64,000 nt of DNA from Halococcus salsus (GTDB lineage Archaea > Halobacteriota > Halobacteria > Halobacteriales > Halococcaceae), in NCBI RefSeq assembly GCF_009900715.1, contig NZ_JAAAJC010000001.1, positions 1,167,216-1,231,215 on the forward strand, in the 5' to 3' direction. Below, one piece after another: positions 17,423 to 25,852 of the stretch; within the stretch, counting starts at the first letter, position 1, and each line of letters starts with the position of its first letter. The position numbers and the translations under genes were made by a program. The notes below the pieces were generated by a model. The model was given only the letters and a program-made list of their open reading frames with translations, had not been told where the DNA came from and searched no databases.

Positions 17423-18825
17423 GCGCCGACCAGCGTGAGCAGGTCCGGGCGAACGCGAAGTACCTCCGGGAGGTCCGACCGATCGACCCCGAGGAGATCT
17501 TCGAGTACGTCGACGGCCGACCTCACCCCGCGGTGGTTCGGGAGACGCTCCGCGACGAAGCCCCCGACCTCGGGCTCGTCGAACGGGCGGACGGCACGTT
17601 CGTTCCGGTCGCCGACGACCCGATCGCGGTCGAGTTCGACGACGTGTCGGCGTTCCCCGACGAACACGCCCGCGACCTCGAGAACCTACTGGTCGAAGCC
17701 TACGGACCGGGCTGGCCCGACGGCGAATCGGGAGACGGGCTCCGCGACCGGATCCGCCGGTTCAAGGAGTCCTACTTCGCGGGGCAGACGGTCGAGTACG
17801 ACCGCGACACCGCGCTGGCGTACGCCATCTACCACCTCGCGGACTACTACGCCGTCGCGCAGTACGTCCTCGCCGACCTCGCGCGCGATGGACTGCTCTC
17901 TCATCACCTCCGGGTGCTCGACGTCGGTGCCGGCGTCGGCGGCCCGGCGCTCGGCCTCGCCGACCTGCTCCCCGACGACGCGCTCTGTGAGTACCACGCG
18001 ATCGAGCCGAGTGCAGCAACCGAAATTCTCGATTCGCTGCTCGAAGCCACCGGGCGAAACGTCCACCCGACGATCCACCGCACCACCGCCGAGGACTTCG
18101 AACCCGAGGGCGAGTACGACCTGATCCTGTTCGCGAACTCCCTCAGCGAACTCGACGATCCAGCGGGAGTCGCTCGGCGGTACTTCGACGCCCTCGCTCC
18201 CGCCGGTTCGCTGGTCGGGATCGCTCCCGCCGACCGCGAGACCTCGATCGGGCTTCGACAGGTCGAGCGCACGCTGTGTGATTCGGGCCCCGCGACGTGC
18301 TACGGCCCCGCCGTTCGGCTCTGGCCGGGCCACGCGCCCACGGATCGGGGTTGGTCGTTCGACGTGAAACCCGACTTCGCCGTACCCGGATTCCAGCAGC
18401 GGCTGGCCGAGGCCGTCGAGGACCCGGACGACGACCCCGAGGCGTTCGTCAACGTCGACGTCCAGTTCTCCCACACGGTCCTCCGACGAGAGGGACCACG
18501 AAGGACCGAGTTCACCCCCAATCCCGACAGAACAGCGAAGATGGCCGAGAGCGAGGAGCACGTCTCGAACCGCGTCGACCTCGTGGCGGCGAAACTCAGC
18601 CACTCGCTCTCCGAGGGGAACCCGCTGTTCAAAGTCAGCGACGGCAGCGAGTCCGCCGACCACTACGCGGTGGTGACCCGCGAGACCGGGCTGAACCGCG
18701 CGCTGACGACGGCCGGCTACGGCGACCTCCTCGCGTTCGAGAACGTCCTCGTGCTCTGGAACGACGACGAGGACGCCTACAACCTCGTGGTCGACGACGA
18801 GACCATCGTGGATCGGCTGGCGTGA
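17419..18825 (+). CDS. Class I SAM-dependent methyltransferase, Rsm22-like
   Basis: A 468-residue protein with a class I methyltransferase core. Motif I is VLDVGAGVGGPALGLADLL (about residues 168-186), the acidic strand-2 end is HAIEPSAA, and motif IV is DLILFANSLSELDD (about 234-247). An N-terminal helical domain of about 150 residues and a C-terminal region resembling the Rsm22 arrangement suggest an rRNA or ribosome-linked target. The cysteines expected of an iron-sulfur Rsm22 are few, so the substrate is uncertain. Translation is probably coupled to tyrA by the ATGA overlap. Confidence 0.75.
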   Translation: MSADQREQVRANAKYLREVRPIDPEEIFEYVDGRPHPAVVRETLRDEAPDLGLVERADGTFVPVADDPIAVEFDDVSAFPDEHARDLENLLVEAYGPGWPDGESGDGLRDRIRRFKESYFAGQTVEYDRDTALAYAIYHLADYYAVAQYVLADLARDGLLSHHLRVLDVGAGVGGPALGLADLLPDDALCEYHAIEPSAATEILDSLLEATGRNVHPTIHRTTAEDFEPEGEYDLILFANSLSELDDPAGVARRYFDALAPAGSLVGIAPADRETSIGLRQVERTLCDSGPATCYGPAVRLWPGHAPTDRGWSFDVKPDFAVPGFQQRLAEAVEDPDDDPEAFVNVDVQFSHTVLRREGPRRTEFTPNPDRTAKMAESEEHVSNRVDLVAAKLSHSLSEGNPLFKVSDGSESADHYAVVTRETGLNRALTTAGYGDLLAFENVLVLWNDDEDAYNLVVDDETIVDRLA

Positions 18826-18940
18826 GGTCTAGGTCTTTCGGCAGCCTCATCCGAGCGTGGCGGCGTTCGCGGGGTGTCAGTGGTGATGCCCGCCGGCGTT
18901 ACGTTCATCACGTCGGGGGCCGTAGCGTGGACAGACCCGA

Positions 18941-19408
18941 ATGAGGCGCGAGTACTTCGACCTCCACGTCAGCAACACCGATTGGGTGTCGACCGAGGAC
19001 GAGCCTCGAAAACCCACGATCGTCATCGCGTTCGACGGTCCGCGCGAGGTGCTCGAGACCAGCCTCGCGGGGGCCGACGAGGGCCTCGTCGAGGCGAGCG
19101 AGACCGACGTCAACTACCGATTTCACGCCGACGGGCCCGCGGGCGACGGCGTGCTCTCGGTCACCAACCGTATCACGGGCGACTTCGTGCTCGAACTCAA
19201 CGCGACCGCCGACGGCGTGCTCGAATTCATCCGGGCCGCCCGAGCCTACGGCGAGCGCGCCGCCGACGGCGACGGCCGCTACCGGCTCGTGGTTCGTTTC
19301 GAGAACGACGAACTCCTCGCACACGAGAAGTCCACCTTCCTCGTCTACAACCACGAGGGCAACCTCGTTCGCCAGCACAGCCTCATTCCCGGTGGCGTCG
19401 AGCTCTGA
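18941..19408 (+). CDS. Conserved haloarchaeal protein, DUF5793-like
   Basis: A 155-residue acidic soluble protein beginning MRREYFDLHVSNTDW, with a beta-rich pattern throughout and a C-terminal stretch YNHEGNLVRQHSL. The N-terminal R-R-x-Y-F signature is one I associate with the haloarchaeal DUF5793 family, but this is from memory. No catalytic motif is visible. It lies between the methyltransferase and the hexose mutase in the same direction, with 50-115 bp gaps on either side. Confidence 0.72.
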   Translation: MRREYFDLHVSNTDWVSTEDEPRKPTIVIAFDGPREVLETSLAGADEGLVEASETDVNYRFHADGPAGDGVLSVTNRITGDFVLELNATADGVLEFIRAARAYGERAADGDGRYRLVVRFENDELLAHEKSTFLVYNHEGNLVRQHSLIPGGVEL

Positions 19409-19459
19409 GTTCGGCCGCTATCCTCCCAGACTAAGTAGCCCCGCGACCCGAGACTGGGT

Positions 19460-20836
19460 ATGACACTCTTCGGTACCGCGGGTATCCGCGGTCCGGCAAT
19501 ATCTCGGGTGACGCCCGAACTCGCGCTCGCGGTCGGCCGGGCGGCGGGGCTCGACGCCCGCGCGACCGACGGCGTGGACCCGACGTTCGTCGTCGCACGT
19601 GACGGTCGCGAGACGGGGTCCGGGCTCGCCGCCGCCCTCGAAGCGGGACTCGAAAGCGCCGGTGTGGCCGTGCGCCGTGCAGGCGTGCTTCCGACGCCGG
19701 CGCTCGCGTTCGCCTCACGGGGGCGACGCGGCGTGATGGTCACCGCGAGCCACAACCCACCAGCCGACAACGGTCTGAAGTTCTTTCACGACGGTCAGGA
19801 GTACGACGACGACGCCGAGGCCCGCATCGAGAGCCGAGTAGAGGAAGACCCCGACCCGGTGGCATGGAACGAGTGGGGAACCGCGGAGCGACTGCACCCG
19901 CTCGGGGCGTACCGCGAGGCGGTCACGGACTACGCGGAGGAGTACGGCGCGGCGCTCGACGGCCTCACCGTCGTCGTCGACTGTGGCAACGGAATGGCGG
20001 GCCGGGCGACCCCGCAGGTACTCGACGAACTCGGTGCGGACGTCACGGCGCTGAACGCGAACGTCGACGGGTCGTTCCCCGCTCGTGGGTCGAAACCCAC
20101 ACCCGCCACCCTCGGGGACGTTCGGGCGTTCCTCGCGGACGGGGATGCCGACCTCGGGTTCGCCCACGACGGCGACGCCGACCGGATCGTCGTCCTCGAT
20201 TCGACTGGTGAGATCGTCCACGAGGACACGATCGTCGCTGTGCTCGCCGAACGGTACACCCGTGCGAGCGACGCCGCAGACCCGGTCGTGGTGACGACGC
20301 CGAACGCCTCCTCCCGGATCGACGACCGCGTCACCGCGGCGGGTGGGCGGGTCGAACGGGTGCGTCTGGGGGCGCTCCACGAGGGGGTCACGGCGGCATA
20401 CGCGGCGGGGACGGACGACACGCGCGTGGTGTTCGCGGCCGAGCCCTGGAAACACGTCCACCCCGAACACGGCCCCTGGATAGACGGCGTGGCGAGCGCC
20501 GCGGTCCTGGCACGGTTAGTCGCCGAGAGCGGTCTCGATGCGCTTCGTGAACCCGTTCGGGAACTCCCCTACCGAAAGGTGAGTCTCGACTGTCCCGACG
20601 ACCGGAAGGAACCGGTGATGGAGCAGCTCGCGACGACCCTCTCGGACGAGTTCCCCGACGGCGAAGTCGCGACCGAACACGGGGTCCGCATCGAGCGCGA
20701 CGACGGCTGGGTACTGGTGCGCCAGAGTGGTACCGAACCGAAGGTCAGGATCTACGCCGAGAGCGAACAGGTAGACGCACTCATCGACCGAACCCGCCGG
20801 GTCATCGAGACCGCCGTCGACCGACCGACCTCCTGA
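19460..20836 (+). CDS. glmM: Phosphoglucosamine/phosphohexose mutase
   Basis: Alpha-D-phosphohexomutase superfamily, 458 residues. The phosphoserine loop TASHNP is at residues 95-100 (Ser97), the Mg-binding loop DGDADR at 237-242, the sugar loop region EPWKHVHP near 332, and the phosphate-binding loop RQSGTEPKVR near 423. A GlmM-type enzyme interconverts glucosamine-6-P and glucosamine-1-P for UDP-GlcNAc, but phosphomannomutase/phosphoglucomutase activity cannot be excluded in archaea. The start MTLFGTAGIRG is the family N-terminus. The product could supply the glycosylation genes nearby. Confidence 0.85.
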   Translation: MTLFGTAGIRGPAISRVTPELALAVGRAAGLDARATDGVDPTFVVARDGRETGSGLAAALEAGLESAGVAVRRAGVLPTPALAFASRGRRGVMVTASHNPPADNGLKFFHDGQEYDDDAEARIESRVEEDPDPVAWNEWGTAERLHPLGAYREAVTDYAEEYGAALDGLTVVVDCGNGMAGRATPQVLDELGADVTALNANVDGSFPARGSKPTPATLGDVRAFLADGDADLGFAHDGDADRIVVLDSTGEIVHEDTIVAVLAERYTRASDAADPVVVTTPNASSRIDDRVTAAGGRVERVRLGALHEGVTAAYAAGTDDTRVVFAAEPWKHVHPEHGPWIDGVASAAVLARLVAESGLDALREPVRELPYRKVSLDCPDDRKEPVMEQLATTLSDEFPDGEVATEHGVRIERDDGWVLVRQSGTEPKVRIYAESEQVDALIDRTRRVIETAVDRPTS

Positions 20837-21883
20837 ACCGACCGATCTCGGGTTCTCTTCGAGTGAACGTATTCGGCGAGACGAGGGCAGATTGTGTATC
20901 GCAACATGCAGTTCATACGTCGCAGGCCCGACAGGGATGTAGACGAGAATATATAAAATTAATTACAATTGATCTGCTAATCTGCGGAAAATCGTCTGAG
21001 GGGATCGAAAGTGGTTCGGACGGGACAACGAAGCCTCACGGGTTCCGTAGCGAACAACCACCGCGAACGGGTCTAGTTCGTATAGTAGGACCCGATATAT
21101 TCGGTCGGAGTGGTCGAGGAAGTACCAAGCAGAAGTGGTGTATCGCGCGACCGTACGGTCCCCTCATCCTCGCTTTGGGGTGATTCGACGGTTTCTCGCG
21201 GCTTCACGGCGACTGACGACCGCAGCGCTGGTTGAGCGATTTCAGAGCTTGGGTTGTGGACAACCGCCAGGGATGCTGAATGCCCGATATCCCCTCGTTC
21301 GGGCCATCACGAGGGACGAGCGGTCTTTCGACCACCGGGGCCAGCATGCCGTGATTCGACATCGACCCGGTTCGGTGGTGCTTCCCCACACCGTTCGCCG
21401 ACCTCCAGAAGGTGATATTCACCGCGTGCAGGAGGTGTCGGAGTTCGTTCGATCGTTCTGTGTACGTGCGTAGCCATACCACGTCTGATGCCGTGAGATG
21501 TGCCCGCAGAGTGCCGATATGGCGCGACTCAGGCGGTTACAAAGGCCACGGTCCGAGCTCACGACGCCGTATTCCTATCCTCGAAACGCTTCGCGTTTTC
21601 GGTGTAAGAAAGCACGTCGCGTCTTTCCATGCCCTACAGAACGGGGTTTCATGCCGTTTCTTCCGCTGGGCCACGATCCGGATGTCGCAGAGCAGTTCCC
21701 TCCGACTCAATCGCATCGAAATACCCGATGGCCCGCTGTGATGCTCGACCCGTCTCTGCTCCGAAAAGCGCTCTACCTGCCGTATGACGGCTGTTCGAGC
21801 GAACGCGTACACATCGTCCTCTAAGGGGGGACCTAGAAGCTAAACCGAGATGAGGGTTCGAGACGTCGAGAGACGACGAGCGG
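20837..21883. other. 1-kb gene-poor region next to recombinase genes
   Basis: Base composition is lower in GC than the flanks, with an AT-rich stretch around 20950-20975 that could be a promoter. Several overlapping short frames (80-112 codons) exist on both strands, but none shows haloarchaeal codon bias, an acidic composition or a known domain. An imperfect inverted repeat lies at about 21580-21600 (CGAAACGC TTC GCGTTTTCG). It looks like decayed or non-coding DNA at the edge of the recombinase region. No tRNA or known structured RNA was recognised. Confidence 0.5.
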
Positions 21884-22141
21884 TCACTCGTCCCTCGCCT
21901 CCCGCCGGTCCTGCTCGATGAGAGCCTGCTGGACTTGGTGGCGAAGCGGCGCGCCGTCGATATCGTACGGGAACTCCGCGACGGTCTCCTCGACGGCGAT
22001 GGCGAGACGCATCGCTTCCTTGATCGCCTCCGAGCGCGAGCCAGCGTGGTTGGGCCCGCAGCCGAGCGTCTCGTCGAACTCCCGAAGCACGTCGTCGTCC
22101 GCGCCGATCCAGATACCGATCGTAGTGCCGTCCGAAGCCAT
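21884..22141 (-). CDS. Ribbon-helix-helix-like DNA-binding protein (85 aa)
   Basis: A small acidic protein with the layout of a ribbon-helix-helix (CopG/Arc-type) regulator: a beta-strand at the start (TIGIWIGADDDVLREFDE) and then the helix pair SRSEAIKEAMRLAIAVEETV, where S-R-S-E-A-I is the usual helix-A start. The C-terminal 25 residues are charged and helical. Such proteins repress their own or neighbouring genes, often on mobile or accessory DNA; its target is unknown. It is divergent from the DUF5805-recombinase pair across the repeat-bearing spacer. Confidence 0.7.
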   Translation of the reverse strand: MASDGTTIGIWIGADDDVLREFDETLGCGPNHAGSRSEAIKEAMRLAIAVEETVAEFPYDIDGAPLRHQVQQALIEQDRREARDE

Positions 22142-22533
22142 GTTCCGACCTGGTTCGCGGGGGACTAAACACGCGGGATGTCACCCTCGCGTGGTTCGTA
22201 GTGGTCCGCACGCGAGCCCTCGCATGCAGTCGAGTTTCTGGGCCGCTCCGAGGAGCCCACTGGCCACACGCTGGATCGCTCCAGTCGTTCCGAGGGTTTA
22301 TATCGGTCGAGACTCAGCGGGGAGTGACCACGCTGCCGAAACGAACTCGATTTCCGAGTTCTATCCTGCAAGGCTGCAAGGCTAATCTTGCAGGTCTGGT
22401 CGAACTGGCCTGCAAGGGCGCGCGAAAATCGCATGACTTAGAAGGGATAGTCGGAAACGCGCTGTGAAAATAAGAGACCTTATCCTGTGTGAGTGCCGAA
22501 GATTGATGCCGATGGCGTACGAGAGATCGATCG
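22142..22533. other. Divergent intergenic region with phased repeats
   Basis: A 392-bp spacer between the RHH gene and the DUF5805 gene. No gene is supported in it. It contains an AT-rich element TTTATATCGG (about 22297-22306), another near 22465-22480, and the inverted-repeat array described separately at 22365-22416. Confidence 0.55.
22365..22416. repeat. Three 8-bp sites in alternating orientation, 22-bp period
   Basis: CCTGCAAG at 22365-22372, its reverse complement CTTGCAGG at 22387-22394, and CCTGCAAG again at 22409-22416. Start-to-start spacing is exactly 22 bp each time, about two helical turns. A one-mismatch copy GCTGCAAG lies at 22373-22380. The array is 118 bp upstream of the DUF5805-recombinase operon, so it may be an operator for the RHH or DUF5805 protein, or accessory binding sites for the recombinase. 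Confidence 0.65.
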
Positions 22534-22920
22534 ATGGCCGACACCGAACGGACGACGGTCAGAACGCAGGTGCCGTCGTATCAGCAAGAGGAGTGGCGGG
22601 CGCACGCCGACGACCTGGGGATGAGCCAGAGCGAGTTCGTCAGGTCGATGGTCCAAGCCGGGCGTCACGGGTTCGACCTCGATACCGAATCCGGGGAACC
22701 CGGTTCTGACGGTGCGACCCCGGGGGTCGACGACCTCGAAACACGGCTCCTCGATGTTCTGGACGAGGAGCCCCATTCGTGGGAGGAGATCGTCGGCTCG
22801 CTCACCGAGGACCTCGAAGACCGGCTCGAAACCGCCCTTCAGCGTCTCCAGCGCGAGGGTCGGATCCAGTACAACGGCCGTCGGGGTGGCTACGCCGTGA
22901 CCGGGACGGATGTCGACTGA
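22534..22920 (+). CDS. DUF5805 protein, RHH plus winged-helix-like
   Basis: A 128-residue protein. The N-terminal part (TVRTQVPSYQQEEWRAHADDLGMSQSEFVRSMV, in part) has the strand-helix-helix pattern of a ribbon-helix-helix domain. After an acidic linker (about 50-65), the C-terminal part (LLDVLDEEPHSWEEIV to EGRIQYNGRRGGYAV) looks like a winged helix. I recall DUF5805 as the usual partner of haloarchaeal tyrosine recombinases. The stop overlaps the recombinase start by 11 bp, so the two are co-translated. It is probably a regulator or DNA-bending partner. Confidence 0.8.
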   Translation: MADTERTTVRTQVPSYQQEEWRAHADDLGMSQSEFVRSMVQAGRHGFDLDTESGEPGSDGATPGVDDLETRLLDVLDEEPHSWEEIVGSLTEDLEDRLETALQRLQREGRIQYNGRRGGYAVTGTDVD

Positions 22921-23935
22921 GACGGTCTCGCCGGACGACCCGGTCGCGTACTTCCTCCAGAACCTCGAATACCAGGGTCGGTCCGAACGCACCCGTGCGG
23001 CGTACGAACGCGTCCTCCGTCGATTCAAGCGATTTCTCGGCGATTCGGGGAAGGTGCTCGCCGAGGCCGGCGAACACGAGTGTATGGCCTGGGTGCACTC
23101 GTTGCGAACGGACCTGGCTCAGAGTACGGTGGCGACCTACGCGACGTATCTCCACCGTTTCTACACCTACATGGCCCGTGTCGGTGCCTTCGAGGCTAAC
23201 CCGATGGCGCTCGTGGTCGAGGGAATGGACGAGACGATCGACAAGAACCCCCACCGACGGGATATATCGGTATCCGCGATGCGGGCGTTCGTCGCCGATA
23301 TCCACCATCCACTCGACCGGGCCGTCGTGGTGGCGCTCCTGAAGACTGGAATACGCGTCGGTGAGCTCTGTAACCTCGATCTACGGGATCTCACGGTGGC
23401 CGACGACGAACTCGCCGCTCGGTTCCCCCTCGGTGGTGGAGCGCTCCGCGACCGCGAGAACGCGCTCCACGTCAGGAGCGACGTCTCGAAGGGGGCTGTC
23501 GTCAACGGCGAGGAACGGAGCGCCTCGAACAAACGAAAGCGGGCGACCGTGGTCCCGGTCGACGAGGAGCTCCGGTCGATCCTCCGGCGCTGGCTCGCCA
23601 TCCGCCCCGACGCGGTCTCACCCGCCGAACCGCTGTTCCTCAACACCGGCCGCAAGTGGGGTGAACGCCTCACACCTGCGATGGTGGGCCGGATCGTCCG
23701 GGATCACGCCCGAGAGAACGGCTGGTACCGAACGGGTGGCGGGGCGAGTGAGAACGTCACGCCCCACTACTTCCGACATTTCTTCACGACACATCTCCGT
23801 GACCGCACCGGCGACCGTGGCATCGTGAAGTACCTCCGTGGCGACGTCGCGAGCGACGTCATCGACACCTACACTCACGACTGGGGTGGCCGGGTTCGCG
23901 AACGATACATATCGAACATCTATCAATTACTTTGA
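22910..23935 (+). CDS. Tyrosine recombinase (phage integrase/XerC-D family)
   Basis: A 341-residue site-specific recombinase. The N-terminal SAM-like core-binding domain spans about 12-105 (YFLQNLEYQGRSERTRAAYER in part). In the catalytic domain Arg149 is in TGIRVGEL, His286 and Arg289 in HYFRHFF, and His323 in THDWGG; Tyr333 (RYIS) or Tyr338 (NIY) is the nucleophile. All expected residues are present, so it should be active. It follows DUF5805 with an 11-bp overlap. Target site and whether it resolves chromosome dimers or moves an element are not evident; no attL/attR pair was found. Confidence 0.9.
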   Translation: MSTETVSPDDPVAYFLQNLEYQGRSERTRAAYERVLRRFKRFLGDSGKVLAEAGEHECMAWVHSLRTDLAQSTVATYATYLHRFYTYMARVGAFEANPMALVVEGMDETIDKNPHRRDISVSAMRAFVADIHHPLDRAVVVALLKTGIRVGELCNLDLRDLTVADDELAARFPLGGGALRDRENALHVRSDVSKGAVVNGEERSASNKRKRATVVPVDEELRSILRRWLAIRPDAVSPAEPLFLNTGRKWGERLTPAMVGRIVRDHARENGWYRTGGGASENVTPHYFRHFFTTHLRDRTGDRGIVKYLRGDVASDVIDTYTHDWGGRVRERYISNIYQLL

Positions 23936-23982
23936 CGAGCTGCGAAGCGAGTCGTGTCTCGTCTCGAACTCGTAAATCACAT

Positions 23983-24120
23983 GCTGTTATACAAATTTGC
24001 CACCGGGAAGTACGGAAGCTCGATCGGGCCGATCGCCTCGATATCGAGCGCGTTGTAGGCATTCGTCGGCGATTCGAGGAGCGGCTGCCGAGTTGCGTGG
24101 CAGGCTTTCAATCTCGACTC
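23983..24120 (-). pseudogene. Possible 3' remnant of a coding sequence
   Basis: Reading the minus strand, one frame without a start encodes a plausible C-terminus (…NALDIEAIGPIELPYFP…NLYNSM, then TGA) with haloarchaeal-like third positions. Upstream the frame has no start and the sequence runs into the promoter region of the amidohydrolase. It could be the tail of a gene lost by rearrangement near the recombinase. This is a weak call based on composition and frame only. Confidence 0.25.
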
Positions 24121-24168
24121 GGTATAGTTGCCCGAACATTAATGAGGAATACTGCCATCGGTCGTGAT

Positions 24169-25242
24169 ATGACATCACTTGACGACGTTTTCGTCGCCGA
24201 TGCGGTGTGTCACGCGTACAACCAGACCGAGGCGAACTATCGGGTGCCCGAATACGCAGCACAGGTCGTACAGATCGGTGTCGGGTTGGAGAACGCGATG
24301 CCGGAAGGCTACGCACGTACGGAGGAGACCTTTCTCAGTGACTGGGCCATCGAGAACACCGAAAACGCACTCTTCCGCGAGAGTCAGACGGATTTCAGCG
24401 TCATCCACCCACAGTCCATAGCGGCGTTCCACGACGGCCTCACCGCGCTCGACAAAGCGATCGCCTACCAGGAACGCAACCCGCACCGTGGCGCGGCCCT
24501 CGCCAGTATCGACGCTGTCGGGACGGACGACCCCGAGGCGGAACTGACGCGCCAGGTCGACGAGTTCGACCCCCACGGCGTGAAGGTGTATCCCTCCTAC
24601 TGGGAGGAAGACGGGACTCACCACCCGTTCAAGATGGACGACCCCGAGACCGCGTTCCCGCTCTGGGAACGCGCGAGCGACCTCGACCTCGACGTCGTCG
24701 CCGTCCACAAGGCCCTCCCGTTCGGCGCTGCCCCGATGGACTCCTACAAGGTCGGCGACGTCGAGGAAGCTGCCAACTGCTTCCCCGAGCTCAACTTCGA
24801 GATCGTTCACGGCGGATTGACGTTCGCTCGGGAGACCGGCTGGCAGATCGCCCGCCACCCGAACGTCTACGTCAACCTCGAACTCACCCTCGCGGAGGCC
24901 GTGACGACACCGAAAACGTTCACCGAGACGTTTCAGGACCTCCTCTACGCCGGCGGGAAACACGCGGTCGACAAGATCCTCTGGGGAACCGGCGCACCAC
25001 ACTTCCATCCCCAGCTCCTCTTGGAGCGGTTCTGGGCGTTCGACTTCCCCGAGATGGAGAGCTTCTCCGGGAGCTTCACCATAACGGAGGACGACAAACG
25101 GAAGATCCTCGGGGAGAACTTCGCGGCGGCACACGACTTCGACCTCGACGAACTGAAAGACCGAGCAGCGCGCGGCGAGTCCAGCACCGGAGGGACGGTG
25201 GCCGAGCCGTGGTCGACGACGGACTTCGAGGTGGCATCATGA
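24169..25242 (+). CDS. Amidohydrolase family 2 (TIM-barrel) protein
   Basis: A 357-residue amidohydrolase-2 type protein. Recognisable pieces are the N-terminal strand FVADAVCHAYNQ, the central HGVKVYPSYWEEDG, the metal-site region VVAVHKALPFG and FEIVHGGLTF, and the late strand DKILWGTGAPHFHP, in the order of ACMSD/amidohydrolase-2 barrels. The ATG at 24169 is preferred: an AT-rich box (CATTAATG at 24137-24144) lies about 28 nt upstream. It overlaps the MIP18-type gene by ATGA. In bacteria a similar pair accompanies binuclear-iron monooxygenases, but no monooxygenase is present here. Confidence 0.82.
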   Translation: MTSLDDVFVADAVCHAYNQTEANYRVPEYAAQVVQIGVGLENAMPEGYARTEETFLSDWAIENTENALFRESQTDFSVIHPQSIAAFHDGLTALDKAIAYQERNPHRGAALASIDAVGTDDPEAELTRQVDEFDPHGVKVYPSYWEEDGTHHPFKMDDPETAFPLWERASDLDLDVVAVHKALPFGAAPMDSYKVGDVEEAANCFPELNFEIVHGGLTFARETGWQIARHPNVYVNLELTLAEAVTTPKTFTETFQDLLYAGGKHAVDKILWGTGAPHFHPQLLLERFWAFDFPEMESFSGSFTITEDDKRKILGENFAAAHDFDLDELKDRAARGESSTGGTVAEPWSTTDFEVAS

Positions 25243-25619
25243 CACCAACGGCGACCGTCCGCGACGCGCTTCGGGGGATCGTGGACCCGTGCAGCGCGGC
25301 GACGGGGTCCAACCTCGACATCGTCGAGATGGGTCTCGTCAAATCGATCGAGGTCTCCGACGGGCACGCCCGTATCGGGATGCGACTCACGACGCCTGCG
25401 TGTCACATGGGTCCGTACTTCATCAAGGAGACCAGGGAACGCGTTGGCGCGCTTCGCGATGTAGAGTCGGTGTCGCTCGAAACGGACGGTGGCTTCGAGT
25501 GGTCCGAGAAGATGATGACCGACGACGCCAAGCAACGCCGTCAGGCGGTCCTCGACGAACAGGAACGACGCTACCGCGAGGAGATCGAGGGCGAGAGTCG
25601 TTCGGCTGTCCAGGAGTAG
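25239..25619 (+). CDS. MIP18/DUF59 metal-sulfur cluster assembly factor
   Basis: A 126-residue DUF59 protein related to SufT/MIP18/PaaD. The fold is clear from LDIVEMGLVKSIEV followed by the conserved Thr-x-x-x-Cys element LTTPACHMG (Cys at about residue 52), and the helix after it. A charged C-terminal helix is extra. These factors help build or deliver iron-sulfur or other metal centres. The ATG at 25239 overlaps the amidohydrolase stop (ATGA), so the pair is one operon and probably one function. Confidence 0.85.
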   Translation: MTPTATVRDALRGIVDPCSAATGSNLDIVEMGLVKSIEVSDGHARIGMRLTTPACHMGPYFIKETRERVGALRDVESVSLETDGGFEWSEKMMTDDAKQRRQAVLDEQERRYREEIEGESRSAVQE

Positions 25620-25818
25620 CTACGGGACGACCGCGACCCGTCGCCCTCCCATCGAGCAGCGTCCTGCCGGGTTCCCGACTGTCGCTGAACGAACGCGGCG
25701 TGTGTCAGTGTTCAGAACGGGTTGTCCTCGACGCGGATCGGGGCTTGCAACGAGCGCATAGTTGCCACACCAATTCCCGCACCTTGATTATCAAAACTCC
25801 ACTACAAGATAGCATCTC

Positions 25819-25826
25819 TTATTAAG
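25819..25826 (+). promoter_or_regulatory. TATA-like box of the TauA-type operon
   Basis: TTATTAAG at 25819-25826 lies about 30 nt before the ATG at 25853, consistent with leaderless transcription of the ABC importer separately from the amidohydrolase pair. Confidence 0.45.
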
Positions 25827-25852
25827 ACAGAGAATATAGATAACAACATACG

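Noticed and set aside
20950-21180. Possible tRNA or small structured RNA downstream of the AT-rich box
   Set aside because: No TPsiC-loop-like GGTTCGANNCC pattern or foldable cloverleaf could be recognised by eye.
21498-21824. 108-codon + frame in the gene-poor region
   Set aside because: Not acidic, no third-position G/C bias, overlaps equally long frames on both strands; no family recognised.
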